In this document: piece after piece, positions 1 through 7,194 of the stretch
Position numbering within the stretch: position 1 is the first letter of the stretch
How the letters are laid out: every line of letters begins with the position of its first letter
NCBI GenBank assembly: GCA_026770615.1
Contig: MU631423.1
Span: 314,791-330,345, forward strand
Reading direction: 5' to 3'
From: Pavlovales sp. CCMP2436
Taxonomy: Eukaryota; Haptophyta; Pavlovophyceae; Pavlovales
DNA: 15,555 nucleotides
Position numbers and translations under genes: made by a program
Notes under the pieces: generated by a model
What the model was told of the DNA's origin: nothing
Databases searched by the model: none
The model's input: the letters and a program-made list of their open reading frames with translations, nothing else

Positions 1-38
1 TCCCGGGGACAGACGTTGAACTAGAAACTTACACACTC
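1..38 (-). mobile_element. R1 family, terminal fragment cut by the window edge
   Basis: It is the reverse complement of 7620-7657 with 36 of 38 positions equal (AACTAGAAACTTACACACTC). The element body should extend left of the window. Confidence 0.8.
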
Positions 39-119
39 ACACGCACTTCGATGTTGGGTTGTCACCTAAATGGACGTGAGCGTTGTGGGGGGGGAACCTG
101 TGGCAATTGCTACGAGTTC

Positions 120-212
120 ACCACCAACCTCACCTCTACCACCACCATCCCTGCTGCCAGGACTAACGTCTGACATCAACCAAGTCAATGAGTGAACAAC
201 ACCTGAACACCA
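120..212 (+). mobile_element. Degraded copy of the 308-bp MITE family
   Basis: GCTGCCAGGACTAACG (153-168) and the following stretch to CACCTGAACACCATA align with the arm of the MITE at 5830-5914 (inverted), with many changes. The terminal TGAGCCGC is lost. Confidence 0.4.
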
Positions 213-335
213 TATTTGACAGCGTCTGAGCGTCACTCTGTCGAGCTTCAGCGTCACCTTGCGGTGGTACCAAAGCGGCGATAGACTGACAAGACTAGGA
301 GCTCCGAGCAGGCGATTTTGTATCGTTTGAATTTA
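208..335 (+). repeat. Dispersed repeat R2, copy 1 (partial)
   Basis: AGCGTCACCTTGCGGTG and GAGCTCCGAGCAGGCGATTT align with 5170-5275 and 8855-8950. The 5' part seen in the other copies is missing, replaced by the degraded MITE. Confidence 0.75.
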
Positions 336-495
336 CTTGCTTGGAGATGGGTTTCACGTCCGGTAGTCTCATCAGTTTGTGCACTTTGCGCCAGGCTTCC
401 TTGTCTTTTGTGGCCTCGCCCTAGCTCGTCAAGACGCCAAAGCCGACTGCTTGCCTGTCAAGGTTGACGCTGACGTTGTTTGAGCTCGCAGGTTT
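325..495 (-). pseudogene. Short coding-like remnant with an internal stop
   Basis: On the minus strand one frame reads NVSVNLDRQAVGFGVLTS, then a TAG stop, then GEATKDKEAWRKVHKLMRLP and DVKPISKQVNSN. The amino-acid composition is protein-like, unlike the other frames here. The protein-ward end runs into a copy of a dispersed repeat (208-335), which suggests a captured or truncated exon rather than a gene. Family not recognised. It may be chance; the evidence is only frame quality and composition. Confidence 0.27.
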
Positions 496-724
496 GTTTA
501 TTGATCGTGTCCGTTAGTACGTAGAGCATCAGTGGTCATCGCCCGCTGCGTCGATCGAGGCGCGATTTCGACCCGCAAGTTAGAAGCATAATTAATTCAA
601 CAAACTTCGCGGCACCACCTCCGGTTCCTGAGTTGGCTCCGGAGGATTTTAAGCGGAACTTTTTCGAATTTCCCCCCGGACTGGCCACTAATTCGGATTT
701 TGACCCATAAATTAATTTTAAGTA
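496..724. other. Gene-free stretch
   Basis: No recognisable gene. A short minus-strand frame (597-791) runs into the MITE copy and has no family signal. CTCCGGAGG-type short inverted sequence occurs near 640. Confidence 0.4.
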
Positions 725-881
725 CCTCTACCGGCCACCTCTGAGCTGCCAGGACTGATGTCTGGTTTCGACTACCATTATCATTGACCAATAAGTCTTG
801 AGATAATAAGTCTGTTCTGCCGAGTGCCGTGAGTATGAGCCGAACCGTCTATCTACCTGTTGAACCATGCCGTTGAGCCGC
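725..881 (+). mobile_element. Partial copy of the 308-bp MITE family (right end)
   Basis: It shares the 16-mer at 745-760 and ends with TGTTGAACCATG plus a 4-nt insertion and TGAGCCGC (858-881), followed by TA (882-883). The left part is missing or too diverged to see. Confidence 0.55.
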
Positions 882-907
882 TAATAATATATTTCTGATA
901 GCCAGAT

Positions 908-978
908 AGGGATTCAAGCTGGCGTCTAACTGTTCTGAATGTTGTGCTGGTCTGAGCGCTGCGTAGCCCATTGCCTGA
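908..978 (-). repeat. Dispersed repeat R3, copy 3 (inverted, partial)
   Basis: GGGATTCAAGCTGGCGTCTA through GCCCATTGCCTG is the reverse complement of about 5590-5660, with roughly four changes in 70 bp. It is therefore a fairly recent copy. Confidence 0.8.
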
Positions 979-1172
979 TGTTCAAAAATTAAAAAACAGT
1001 GCGGACTACTGTACACGCAAATTAAGTGATTTGCACGAAGGTTGATATCATTATTGCGCAGATCGTCGCTTTCTCCGGCTGGCTCAAGCTTACCGTGATG
1101 TTAAGGACGTGACCGCGACGCTGGCGCGAAGCACGTTGCATGATCCCCGGCAGACAATGGCGTCAGAATATG
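979..1172. other. Downstream flank of the protease gene
   Basis: This lies 3' of the protease on the minus strand. No canonical AATAAA is seen within the first 100 bp. No repeat match was noticed. Confidence 0.4.
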
Positions 1173-3074
1173 TCAGGCCTTGATTTCTTCCTCACCATCG
1201 TCGTCGTCGCGCTCTGGTGGCTCGGCCAGATACTCTGGGTGCCATATGTGAGGCGCGGCCTTCGCTGCGCGCCTGAGCCTCCAGCAGCGATAGGTGCACA
1301 CGCAGCTTGTGACGATCAGCGCGATAAAGATCATCGCTGCCGCACCTAAAATCACAAACTCCACCGTGGTCATCTTGCTGATGTCTCCGGAGATAAGCCG
1401 CGTCCAAATGTTTTTGGCCGAGCTCGCTGCCTCGCGCGCCAGATTCTTGAGTGTCGGCGGCGGCGGCGCGGGTGCGAAGGTCGGTGGGCTCGGCGGCGGC
1501 GGCGTGGGCGGCGGGAAGGGCATGTTGACCGTGAATGCCTCTGCGTAATTATTTGTAAACCGGCCACCAGAACGGATTAACACGTTGTTGAGGTAGAGCC
1601 GGTAGGCGCCAATCCCGTACGAGCAGCAGATGCCATCTCCGAATGCGTCGAGAATCATCCAGCGATAGCTGCCCGTGCTCACGGGGATTGTCCAATCCTT
1701 GGTAGATATGTCGTTCGCAAGCAACTGGTACGATTCGGTGATTACCCAGGATTTGTCCTCGCCCATGAGCAGCAGCCAAGAGGTATCCTCGGGGTGGTTG
1801 TCGGGATCGATCTCGATGCGCAGAGAGTCACTCGGCGGGCTAGGCGGAGAAGGCGGCGGCGAGGGCGGCGAGGGCGGCGGGAAGGGCGACGGCGGCGGAG
1901 AGGGCGGGCTGGGAGGGCTCGGCGGCGGCGAGGGATTTAGGTTGCTAACGATCTGCAGCAGCTTGTTGGGCGAGTTGCGGCCGGGCCGCGCCCCTATTTC
2001 AGTTGAGTCGCTCAGCTTGTTGAGCACGGCCGCCGAGTTGATGACCGACCAGACCTGCGCCGGCGTGAGCGTGCCCGCGCTCTGAGAGAGCACCTGCGCC
2101 GCAACACCAGTCACGTGCGGGCACGCCATGGACGTGCCGGAGAGTACCGTGTATTTGCTGGTGCCCCCGATATAGGCGGAGCTGATACGCGTGCCTGGCG
2201 CAATGATATCGACGCACGTGCCAGCATTGGTGTAGATCGCGCCCTCGTCATCGTCTTCGCTCGCACCCACCGTGATCACGCTGGCCTCCGACGCGGGGCT
2301 GTAGTTGCACGCATCCTCGCCGTTGTTGCCCGCGGCCACGACGATTGGCAGCCCGTTGGTGACGAACTTGCCCACGACAGAGTCGATGGGGGCGTTATGA
2401 TCGCCGCCAAGCGAGAGAGACGCTACCTTTTTGCTCTCAGACTGGTCGGCCACCCACTGCAGCCCCGCGAGCACGTCCGCAAAGTCGCCGGCGCCCGTGC
2501 AGTCGAGGACGCGCACCGCGTGGATCGTGGCTGCGCGGGCCACGCCCACGGTCCTTCCAGCCGCGATGGCGGCCACGTGGGTACCGTGTCCATCACAGTC
2601 CTCGGGATTCGAGTCGTCATCGACGAAGTCATAGCCATTGCCCACCCGGCCGGTGAACTCCACGTGCGCGGAGTTAATGCCCGTGTCGAGTATGTAAATG
2701 TGCGTGCCCTCGCCGTGGTTGTTCACGGTGTAGTCGTTGTCGAGCGGCAAGCTGGCCTGGTCGATGCGGTCGATGCCCCACACGATCGCAGATTTTGTCA
2801 CACGCGTGTTCTCGATCACCGTCGCGCCGAGCGCCTCAAAGTGCGCGACGCCCTTGGCCGAGAGCTCGCCGGCGAAGCCGTGGAAGCTGCCCACGTAGCG
2901 GTGGCGCACCGAGAGCACGGAGCGATTGGGCGCGTTCGCCATGTGCCGCGCCGCGTGCGCCGCGGCGGTGGCGGGTGCTGCGTCGGGGAAGCGCACGATC
3001 ACCTTGGCCCGCGGCGCGCGCGGCGGCGCGGCGGCTAGCAGCACGAGGCCGGCGAGCACCGTGCCCCACATCAT
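1173..3074 (-). CDS. Membrane-anchored subtilisin-like serine protease (S8, proteinase K type) with ICC-type domain
   Basis: The 633-aa intron-free reading frame starts at ATG (3072-3074) and stops at TGA (1173-1175). In order: a hydrophobic signal peptide (about residues 1-22, VLAGLVLLAAA); an inhibitor_I9-like propeptide (about 23-95, AKVIVRFPDAAPA); and an S8 catalytic domain (about 100-375). The catalytic residues are Asp130 (YILDTGI), His163 (DGHGTHVA), oxyanion Asn250 (VVAAGNNGED) and Ser315 (SGTSMACPHVTG), so the protein should be active. A Pro/Ser linker (381-415) leads to a domain around residues 416-518 with DAFGDGICCSYGIGAYRLYL, a type seen in algae and stramenopiles, of unknown or possibly binding function. 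A second Pro linker (519-541), a transmembrane segment (about 572-593), a Cys/Arg-rich stop-transfer stretch and an acidic tail (DDDDGEEE) follow. Inference: a type I membrane protease with its catalytic domain outside the cell or in the lumen, made as a zymogen. The S8 family match is firm; the substrate is unknown. Transcript support and introns cannot be tested here. Confidence 0.93.
   Translation of the reverse strand: MMWGTVLAGLVLLAAAPPRAPRAKVIVRFPDAAPATAAAHAARHMANAPNRSVLSVRHRYVGSFHGFAGELSAKGVAHFEALGATVIENTRVTKSAIVWGIDRIDQASLPLDNDYTVNNHGEGTHIYILDTGINSAHVEFTGRVGNGYDFVDDDSNPEDCDGHGTHVAAIAAGRTVGVARAATIHAVRVLDCTGAGDFADVLAGLQWVADQSESKKVASLSLGGDHNAPIDSVVGKFVTNGLPIVVAAGNNGEDACNYSPASEASVITVGASEDDDEGAIYTNAGTCVDIIAPGTRISSAYIGGTSKYTVLSGTSMACPHVTGVAAQVLSQSAGTLTPAQVWSVINSAAVLNKLSDSTEIGARPGRNSPNKLLQIVSNLNPSPPPSPPSPPSPPPSPFPPPSPPSPPPSPPSPPSDSLRIEIDPDNHPEDTSWLLLMGEDKSWVITESYQLLANDISTKDWTIPVSTGSYRWMILDAFGDGICCSYGIGAYRLYLNNVLIRSGGRFTNNYAEAFTVNMPFPPPTPPPPSPPTFAPAPPPPTLKNLAREAASSAKNIWTRLISGDISKMTTVEFVILGAAAMIFIALIVTSCVCTYRCWRLRRAAKAAPHIWHPEYLAEPPERDDDDGEEEIKA
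1830..1934 (-). repeat. GGCGGCGAG-type low-complexity repeat encoding the main Pro/Ser linker
   Basis: Inside the protease gene, codons for residues 381-415 form an imperfect array of GGCGGC and GAGGGC units on the plus strand, read as PPSPPPSP on the minus strand. A second, shorter Pro-coding tract lies at about 1452-1520. Such tracts expand and contract easily, so linker length probably varies between strains. Both stay in frame. Confidence 0.85.
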
Positions 3075-3082
3075 GGGCGTCT

Positions 3083-3110
3083 GGTTTTGAACTGCGCTGT
3101 TTTCAAAACC
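3083..3110. promoter_or_regulatory. Hairpin just upstream of the protease start
   Basis: GGTTTTGAA (3083-3091) and TTCAAAACC (3102-3110) are perfect 9-bp arms around a 10-nt loop, beginning 8 bp upstream of the protease ATG. If transcribed it lies in the 5' leader and could affect translation. The flanking sequence to about 3240 is AT-rich, in contrast to the GC-rich gene, as expected of a promoter region. No clear TATA box or start site is identifiable. Function is inferred only from position. Confidence 0.35.
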
Positions 3111-3737
3111 TGAGGTTTTTTGGCTTAAAAAGAAACTTCTTCTTTCCTATTAAAGTAATATCTGAGCTAAAAACCGTTTGGTTTATCATCCCCGTAAGTA
3201 GAACCGTTAACCGTTTGCGATAAGAGAATCGGCGCTCCTTGCAAGCGTGGGATGATCCTATTTACACCGCTACACGCTGGGACCAGTGGACCGGGGGAAG
3301 GAGATTGCCAACCTCATTAGTGAGGCTCTGGCTGGGCGAGCTGCGCAGAGCGCAGTTCATTAAAAATATTATATGTACAAACATATGCGTCAGCAAAGAA
3401 ATTCCCATTTTGAATCCCTATGATTGTTGCAATTAATTGTACAGTCTCGACATCGATTTTAGCACGATTTTGCCGTTTGGTTTTATTCTGGCCGTTACAC
3501 ACCGGTTTTTTTTTTCCGGACGTTGTTCAAAAGTTCGTATGTGGCCTTGTCATGGTGTGAGCTGGGCTGTGTCCGAAGCGCAGATTGTGAATCAATGGCC
3601 TCACGCGATCCCGAGCGGTCCACCGAGTCGTACTTTTAGCAGATTTTGAAAATTGTACTTCATTTTTAGCACAGAGCCAATAAGCCACCGTAGTGCGGGT
3701 AATTCTGCTTTAAGTACGCTTGCCGTACTATATTAAT

Positions 3738-3787
3738 GTAGGGGGGTTCGGGCTGGCGGTACGTTTCAAGTTCAAGTCAGGCTGATC
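3738..3787 (+). repeat. Half copy of the foldback element
   Basis: TTCGGGCTGGCGGT followed by TTTCAAGTTCAAGTCAGGCT matches 10610-10645 with few changes. No inverted left arm is seen nearby. Confidence 0.7.
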
Positions 3788-3907
3788 TTAGCGCTCCGAC
3801 GCAGGCTCCAACGCGCTACGCCGAAGTGGGGAGCGTACTATATCCCTATCAGTAAATATACATTTGTTCTACAAGGCATATAGTGTTGTACTTCAAGCCG
3901 GGCCGCA

Positions 3908-4594
3908 TTACTCAGCCGCGGGCGCTGCTGTAGTAGGGGCTGACCTCTGCCAGGGCCCTACGCGCTGCAGAGCATAGCTCACCTTCCCGCACGCGCGGCC
4001 AGACTCGGCGATCGTGCGGCACGTCGGGCAGCGCTTCGCCTTTGCTATCTCGCACGGCGCGACGCCGCACGCGTACACGGTCTCGCACAGCACGAACTTA
4101 CTCTCGAGCTCAGCGAGCTTGGCGGCCTCCTTCTGCTTTTTTGCTCGCGCAGCACCTTAGCCGCATCTTTCTGCGCCTACGTCGCGGCTAGCGTATCGCG
4201 CCGCTGGGCCTTCTGCTACACCATGGTGTGCAGCGACATAGAGCCAGACAGGCTGTCCATGCGTGTCCGCACCGGTCAATGAAGTGGCGGCTGCGCTCGC
4301 CTCTGCCGGCCTCCGTCGAATTCGAGCACCTCGCTGAGCAGGCCACATCGAGCTCATAGTGCAGTCAGCGAGCACGCGTCGATCAGCTCGCACCTAATGA
4401 GGTTGGCATCTCGGAAGAAGTGAAGGTGGAAGTAGACCTCGGTGCGCTTGCTCGAGCTTGGCCTCGACGGTCTTGGTGTGAACCGTCTTGAGGAAGCCCG
4501 CCGTGCCACGCACGCCCGTGAGTGGTTTCCGAAGTCTTGCTCGAGTGGTTGGGGGCCCGCGCGGTCGCCTGGCCAAAGGCCCCTCCTTCGTCAC
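3908..4594 (-). pseudogene. Decayed gene with coiled-coil-like stretch and Cys-rich C-terminus
   Basis: Reading 4594 to 3908 on the minus strand, protein-like segments appear in successive frames. First is GFLKTVHTKTVEAKLEQ. After a shift near 4440 comes EVYFHLHFFRDANLIRCEL followed by a stop, then a weaker stretch around LLSEVLEFDGG, and further stops. After another shift, MDSLSGSMSLHTMV, stop, QKAQRRDTLAAT, stop, AQKDAAKVLREQ lie in one frame. A 1-nt shift at an A6 run leads to KKQKEAAKLAELESKF and CGVAPCEIAKAKRCPTC, ending ACGKVSYALQRVGPWQ and a stop at about 3908. The Lys/Glu/Ala-rich part looks helical. The Cys pattern C-x4-C-x7-C-x2-C includes CPTCR, resembling the end of a RING or similar zinc finger, but this is weak. 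At least three stops and two or three frameshifts make it a pseudogene unless undetected introns explain them. Confidence 0.5.
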
Positions 4595-4918
4595 TTGGAC
4601 ATCGTCGGTTCACCTGGTGGGCTTCGCCGCGAGACCGTACTTGCCGCGAGCCGCGCACCTGAAGGCGCCCGAGCCGAGCGTCAACTGTGATAGAGCATCT
4701 TTATCGACGACTGCCACTGGTACATGTGAGCAGCAGAGGCTGAACTGAGGCGGGTGGAGAGAGGAGCGGAAGGGCGACACGGCCCTCGCGACTACGCGCC
4801 CATCACCAAGCCTTGTGCACCCCGCTGAGCGCGACAACGCACGCGACAGCGCGCGAGACAGCACGTCCTAAAAACGAAAAAAAAAAAAAAAGTCGAGACT
4901 TCTGTAGGTCAGAATCTA

Positions 4919-5031
4919 CATGCGCGGTGGCGCCCAAGCCAGCGCAGCCGACTAAGGGCAGCAATGGGCGACGCAGCGTTCATACCAGCACAGCTTCCAG
5001 GAGGACAGTCAGACACCAGCTTGAATCCCTA
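4919..5031 (+). repeat. Dispersed repeat R3, copy 1
   Basis: A 35-bp stretch (4922-4956) is identical to 5551-5585, and similarity continues through GCAATGGGCGACGCAGCG to CCAGCTTGAATCCCTA. The copy ends in an AT-rich stretch. Noncoding in appearance. Confidence 0.85.
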
Positions 5032-5106
5032 CCATTTATATAACGTTGGTGACTCCTGCGGTTGTAGTTTTGCTAATTGAGCTTAGGCCTCACCCGGACT
5101 GAGCGT

Positions 5107-5310
5107 ATGTTATGTTGATGCCACTTCTACCGTCTGGGGCGCAGTCTCTGCGTCCAGATGGGCCCGGGGGTCAGCGTCTGTAGCTCACTCTGTTGAGCTT
5201 CAGCGTCACCTTGCGGTGATACCAAAACACCAACCGAGCTCCGGAGCAGGCGATGTCGTTTCGAGTTCTGCTGAAGAAATAAGGTTCCACTGCGGACTGA
5301 GCTGCCCGGA
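5107..5310 (+). repeat. Dispersed repeat R2, copy 2
   Basis: It starts ATGTTATGTTGATGCCACTT and runs through TCTGGGGCGCAGTCTCTGCG to GGTTCCACTGCGG. It aligns over about 200 bp with 8789-8985. It lies just downstream of R3 copy 1. Confidence 0.85.
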
Positions 5311-5443
5311 CTGAACTCCGACCGCTCTCCGAGTCTCCGGACACCTCGTGAGTGTTCGACCCCGTATTCGGATTAGGTCTCATATCACGCATCTACCAAC
5401 AATTTCTCGGAAGGTCACGCAATAGTTAGTTTGCCATCTAAAA

Positions 5444-5770
5444 TAGGGGAGTCTAATACAGGCTAGCGGTCTGGCGTCTGACTGGTCACAAGTCAAAAAG
5501 TCTGCAAATATTTAGCTCATATATATACACTACCGGAGATCCATCGGCACGCGCGGTGGCGCCCAAGCCAGCGCAGCCGACTAAGGCACGCAGCAGGCAA
5601 TGGGCGACGCAGCGCTCAGACCAGCAAAACATTCAGAACAGTCAGACGCCAGCTTGAATCCCTATTAGTAATATATTTAGTCAGTGACTATTTGCTGTAA
5701 AAGTAATAACTTTTGAAGTCAAATCTTGCACTTGTGAAAGACAGTCAGACTGCCAGCCAGACTTCCCCTA
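5444..5770. mobile_element. Probable 327-bp MITE with imperfect TIRs
   Basis: The left end TAGGGGAGTCT, then CTGGCGTCTGACTG (5471-5484) and CACAAGT, is mirrored on the right by CAGTCAGACTGCCAG (5742-5756) and TTCCCCTA (5763-5770), with CACTTGTG between the inner parts. The arms are about 45 nt with a gap. The element contains a copy of another dispersed repeat (5549-5661). No clear target duplication is seen. Confidence 0.45.
5549..5661 (+). repeat. Dispersed repeat R3, copy 2
   Basis: This is in the same orientation as copy 1, with a 35-bp identity at 5551-5585. It also matches the inverted copy at 908-978 from CAGGCAATGGGCGACGCAG through GAACAGTCAGACGCCAGC. It lies within the probable MITE at 5444-5770. 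Confidence 0.85.
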
Positions 5771-5783
5771 CAGGAATCAATAG

Positions 5784-5828
5784 ATGATTATGATCATGAT
5801 CGTGATCATGATTATTATGATTATGATT
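5784..5828. repeat. Imperfect ATG/ATT trinucleotide tract with hairpin
   Basis: GAT, TAT and CAT-rich triplets run up to the left end of the 308-bp MITE and include inverted arms ATCATGATC and GATCATGAT separated by GT. Confidence 0.7.
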
Positions 5829-5829
5829 A

Positions 5830-6136
5830 GCGGCTCAGCATGGTTCAACAGGTGGTGTTTACTCACAGAGTTGGTCGACATCAGACATTAGGCATCGCCA
5901 TCAGTCCTGGCAGCGGGGGTGGTATGTACATCGATATTGAATGAAGCACATTGCGTAATCTTCTGAGCTGCTGGTATAGATGCGTGATATCAGATATGTT
6001 GCAGTGTAGCAAATATGTCGCACGCGCAAGCTGAGCTCCACCGCCGACCACTCACTGCGTTCACTAGCAGCCGTTCGTAGACTACTTAGCTGACTATGTA
6101 GGGCGCCCTGTTTGTATGTTGAACCATGCTGAGCCG

Positions 6137-6137
<1 letters not shown>
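5830..6137. mobile_element. 308-bp MITE with 21-bp TIRs and TA target site
   Basis: The left arm (5830-5850) begins GCGGCTCAGCATGG. The right arm (6117-6137) is its inverse, TGTTGAACCATGCTGAGCCG plus T; 20 of 21 positions match. Both ends are flanked by TA (5828-5829 and 6138-6139), as in Tc1/mariner-type elements. There is no coding sequence inside. Related pieces lie at 120-212, 725-881 and 10210-10227; the 16-mer GCTGCCAGGACTGATG is identical at 745-760 and, inverted, 5899-5914. Confidence 0.75.

Positions 6138-6198
<61 letters not shown>
6138..6198. repeat. (TA)n microsatellite, about 30 copies
   Basis: Uninterrupted TA dinucleotides directly abut the right end of the 308-bp MITE and lie 13 bp left of the 983-bp TIR element. 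Both elements may have inserted in or beside this AT tract. Confidence 0.97.
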
Positions 6199-6201
<3 letters not shown>

Positions 6202-6443
6202 CGTGTATTTGGCAGGGTTCGTGCCGAAATTTTGAGTAGCGAATTTCGGGCACCGAAACTCGTGCGAAATCCGAAAGGCCAAATCCATTTCGAGCAAAAT
6301 CCGAAATACTCGAAATTTCGAGCGAAATTTTGGGTGAATTTTGAGCGAAACCAGCATGGCGGCCATTTGAGGCGAAATTTCGAGCGAAATGGCGGCCATG
6401 GCTTTTGCGCGCGGAATTCAACCGCACGTCGAGCCAGTGCCCG

Positions 6444-6681
6444 ATGTCGTCAGCCTGGGCCGAGTACTTCCGCACCGCCGTCTTCAACGGCGGCAACAGG
6501 CTCTTCGAGCCGAAGGACCTGCGGCGCGTGCTTCGCGTCACCCAGAAGGACCTCGGGATTTGGGAGAGTGCCGACGACGAGGAGTCGAACAACTGGGTGA
6601 ATACCCTCATCCACACCGACGAGCGGACGCGCAAGGATGCTCGTGAAATGATGCGTTACGATCTGGTTGATGAGTTCGGAG
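6444..6681 (+). pseudogene. Captured coding fragment 1 inside the TIR element
   Basis: From ATG 6444 the frame reads MSSAWAEYFRTAVFNGGNRL, FEPKDLRRVLRVTQKDLGIW, ESADDEESNNWVNTLIHTDE and RTRKDAREMMRYDLVDEF, with codons ending in G or C as in the protease gene. After about 6681 the sequence turns into low-quality Arg/Cys-rich translation (TTCRRSASCCCW), where it meets fragment 2 on the other strand. Family not recognised. It is probably a piece of a host gene; the upstream frame runs out into AT-rich transposon sequence. No complete product is expected. Confidence 0.5.
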
Positions 6682-6933
6682 CTCGCACCCGCCGCACCAC
6701 GTGCAGACGCAGTGCGAGTTGTTGTTGTTGGCCGGCAGGGCGCCACGGTTCGTGAGCCACGAAAGGAAGATGGTGCGCGCAGCCGCGGCATCGCTCTCGT
6801 CCAAGCTCTTGAGCCGGACCTTGATGGTGGGGTTCGCTACGAAGAACTCGTCGATCGTGGACTTGGCCAGCACGATGGCCTTCGCCTTGGTGTTGATCTC
6901 CCTGAAGCCCTTGTTCCAGCCTGTCAACACCAT
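6676..6933 (-). pseudogene. Captured coding fragment 2 inside the TIR element, opposite strand
   Basis: From ATG at 6933 the minus strand reads MVLTGWNKGFREINTKAKAI, VLAKSTIDEFFVANPTIKVR, LKSLDESDAAAARTIFLSWL and TNRGALPANNNNSHCVCTWC, GGCELR. It is hydrophobic/charged balanced and GC3-rich. The C-terminal CVCTWCGGC could be a metal site. Beyond about 6676 it becomes a shadow of fragment 1, so the two fragments meet tail to tail. Family not recognised. The fragments may come from one gene through an internal inversion, or from two genes. Confidence 0.5.
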
Positions 6934-7194
6934 CTCAAACGACACTGCAGAGATCCCGGCAGCACGTAACTAACCTGAAAGACCACGAAATTTCGCTCGA
7001 AATTCAATTTCATTTCATTTTATTGTATTTCGAGCGAATATATGATGCTCGAAATTTCGAGCGAAATTTCGAGTGCACTTACGAACTTTCGTGCTAATTT
7101 TGCACGTAATTTCAATTTCGCCCTGAAATTTCTACCCGAAATTTCAAGCTTGAAATGGGATTTTGCTATTTCGAGTCGAAATCACGAACCCTGC

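Larger units (their letters stand above)
3075..3907. other. Intergenic region upstream of the protease; no complete gene
   Basis: This AT-rich stretch holds the likely protease promoter side (3075-3240). A 35-codon coding-like scrap on the plus strand (3256-3363) contains PVDRGKEIANLISEALAG but has a stop immediately before it and no start codon. A T10 tract sits inside CCGG arms (about 3503-3521). A half copy of a foldback element lies at 3738-3787. The sequence CGTACTATAT occurs near 3724 and again near 3833. Nothing else is supported. Confidence 0.5.
6212..7194. mobile_element. 983-bp non-autonomous TIR transposon carrying gene fragments (Pack-type, possibly hAT-like)
   Basis: GCAGGGTTCGTG (6212-6223) is perfectly inverted as CACGAACCCTGC (7183-7194), and both ends are flanked outside by ATTTG (6207-6211 and 7195-7199), a probable target duplication. 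Subterminal regions of about 200 bp on each side (6224-6410 and 6980-7182) are packed with copies and half-copies of a palindromic motif, CGAAATTTCGAGCG, typical of transposase-binding subterminal repeats. The GC-rich centre (6410-6970) carries two coding-like pieces and no transposase. A CAGGG terminus is common in hAT elements, but those usually duplicate 8 bp. Here 5 or 6 bp can be seen, so the superfamily is uncertain. Confidence 0.75.

Noticed and set aside
1675..2085. 136-codon plus-strand frame with Gly/Glu-rich stretch
   Set aside because: The GGEGG stretch is the reverse reading of the Pro/Ser linker codons of the protease.
2115..3038. 307-codon open frame on the plus strand
   Set aside because: It is antisense to the protease and has the His/Arg/Val-rich composition expected of the opposite strand of a GC3-biased gene. 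No domain is visible.
3738..3787. tRNA gene suggested by TTCAAGTTCAAGTC
   Set aside because: No cloverleaf, no A box at the right distance and no acceptor stem can be drawn.
4865..4892. Poly(A) tail of a retroposed transcript
   Set aside because: The A run is in the plus strand upstream of a minus-strand pseudogene, and no target duplication is visible around it.
6137..6399. Frames encoding a long Ile-Tyr repeat
   Set aside because: They are produced by the (TA)n microsatellite.
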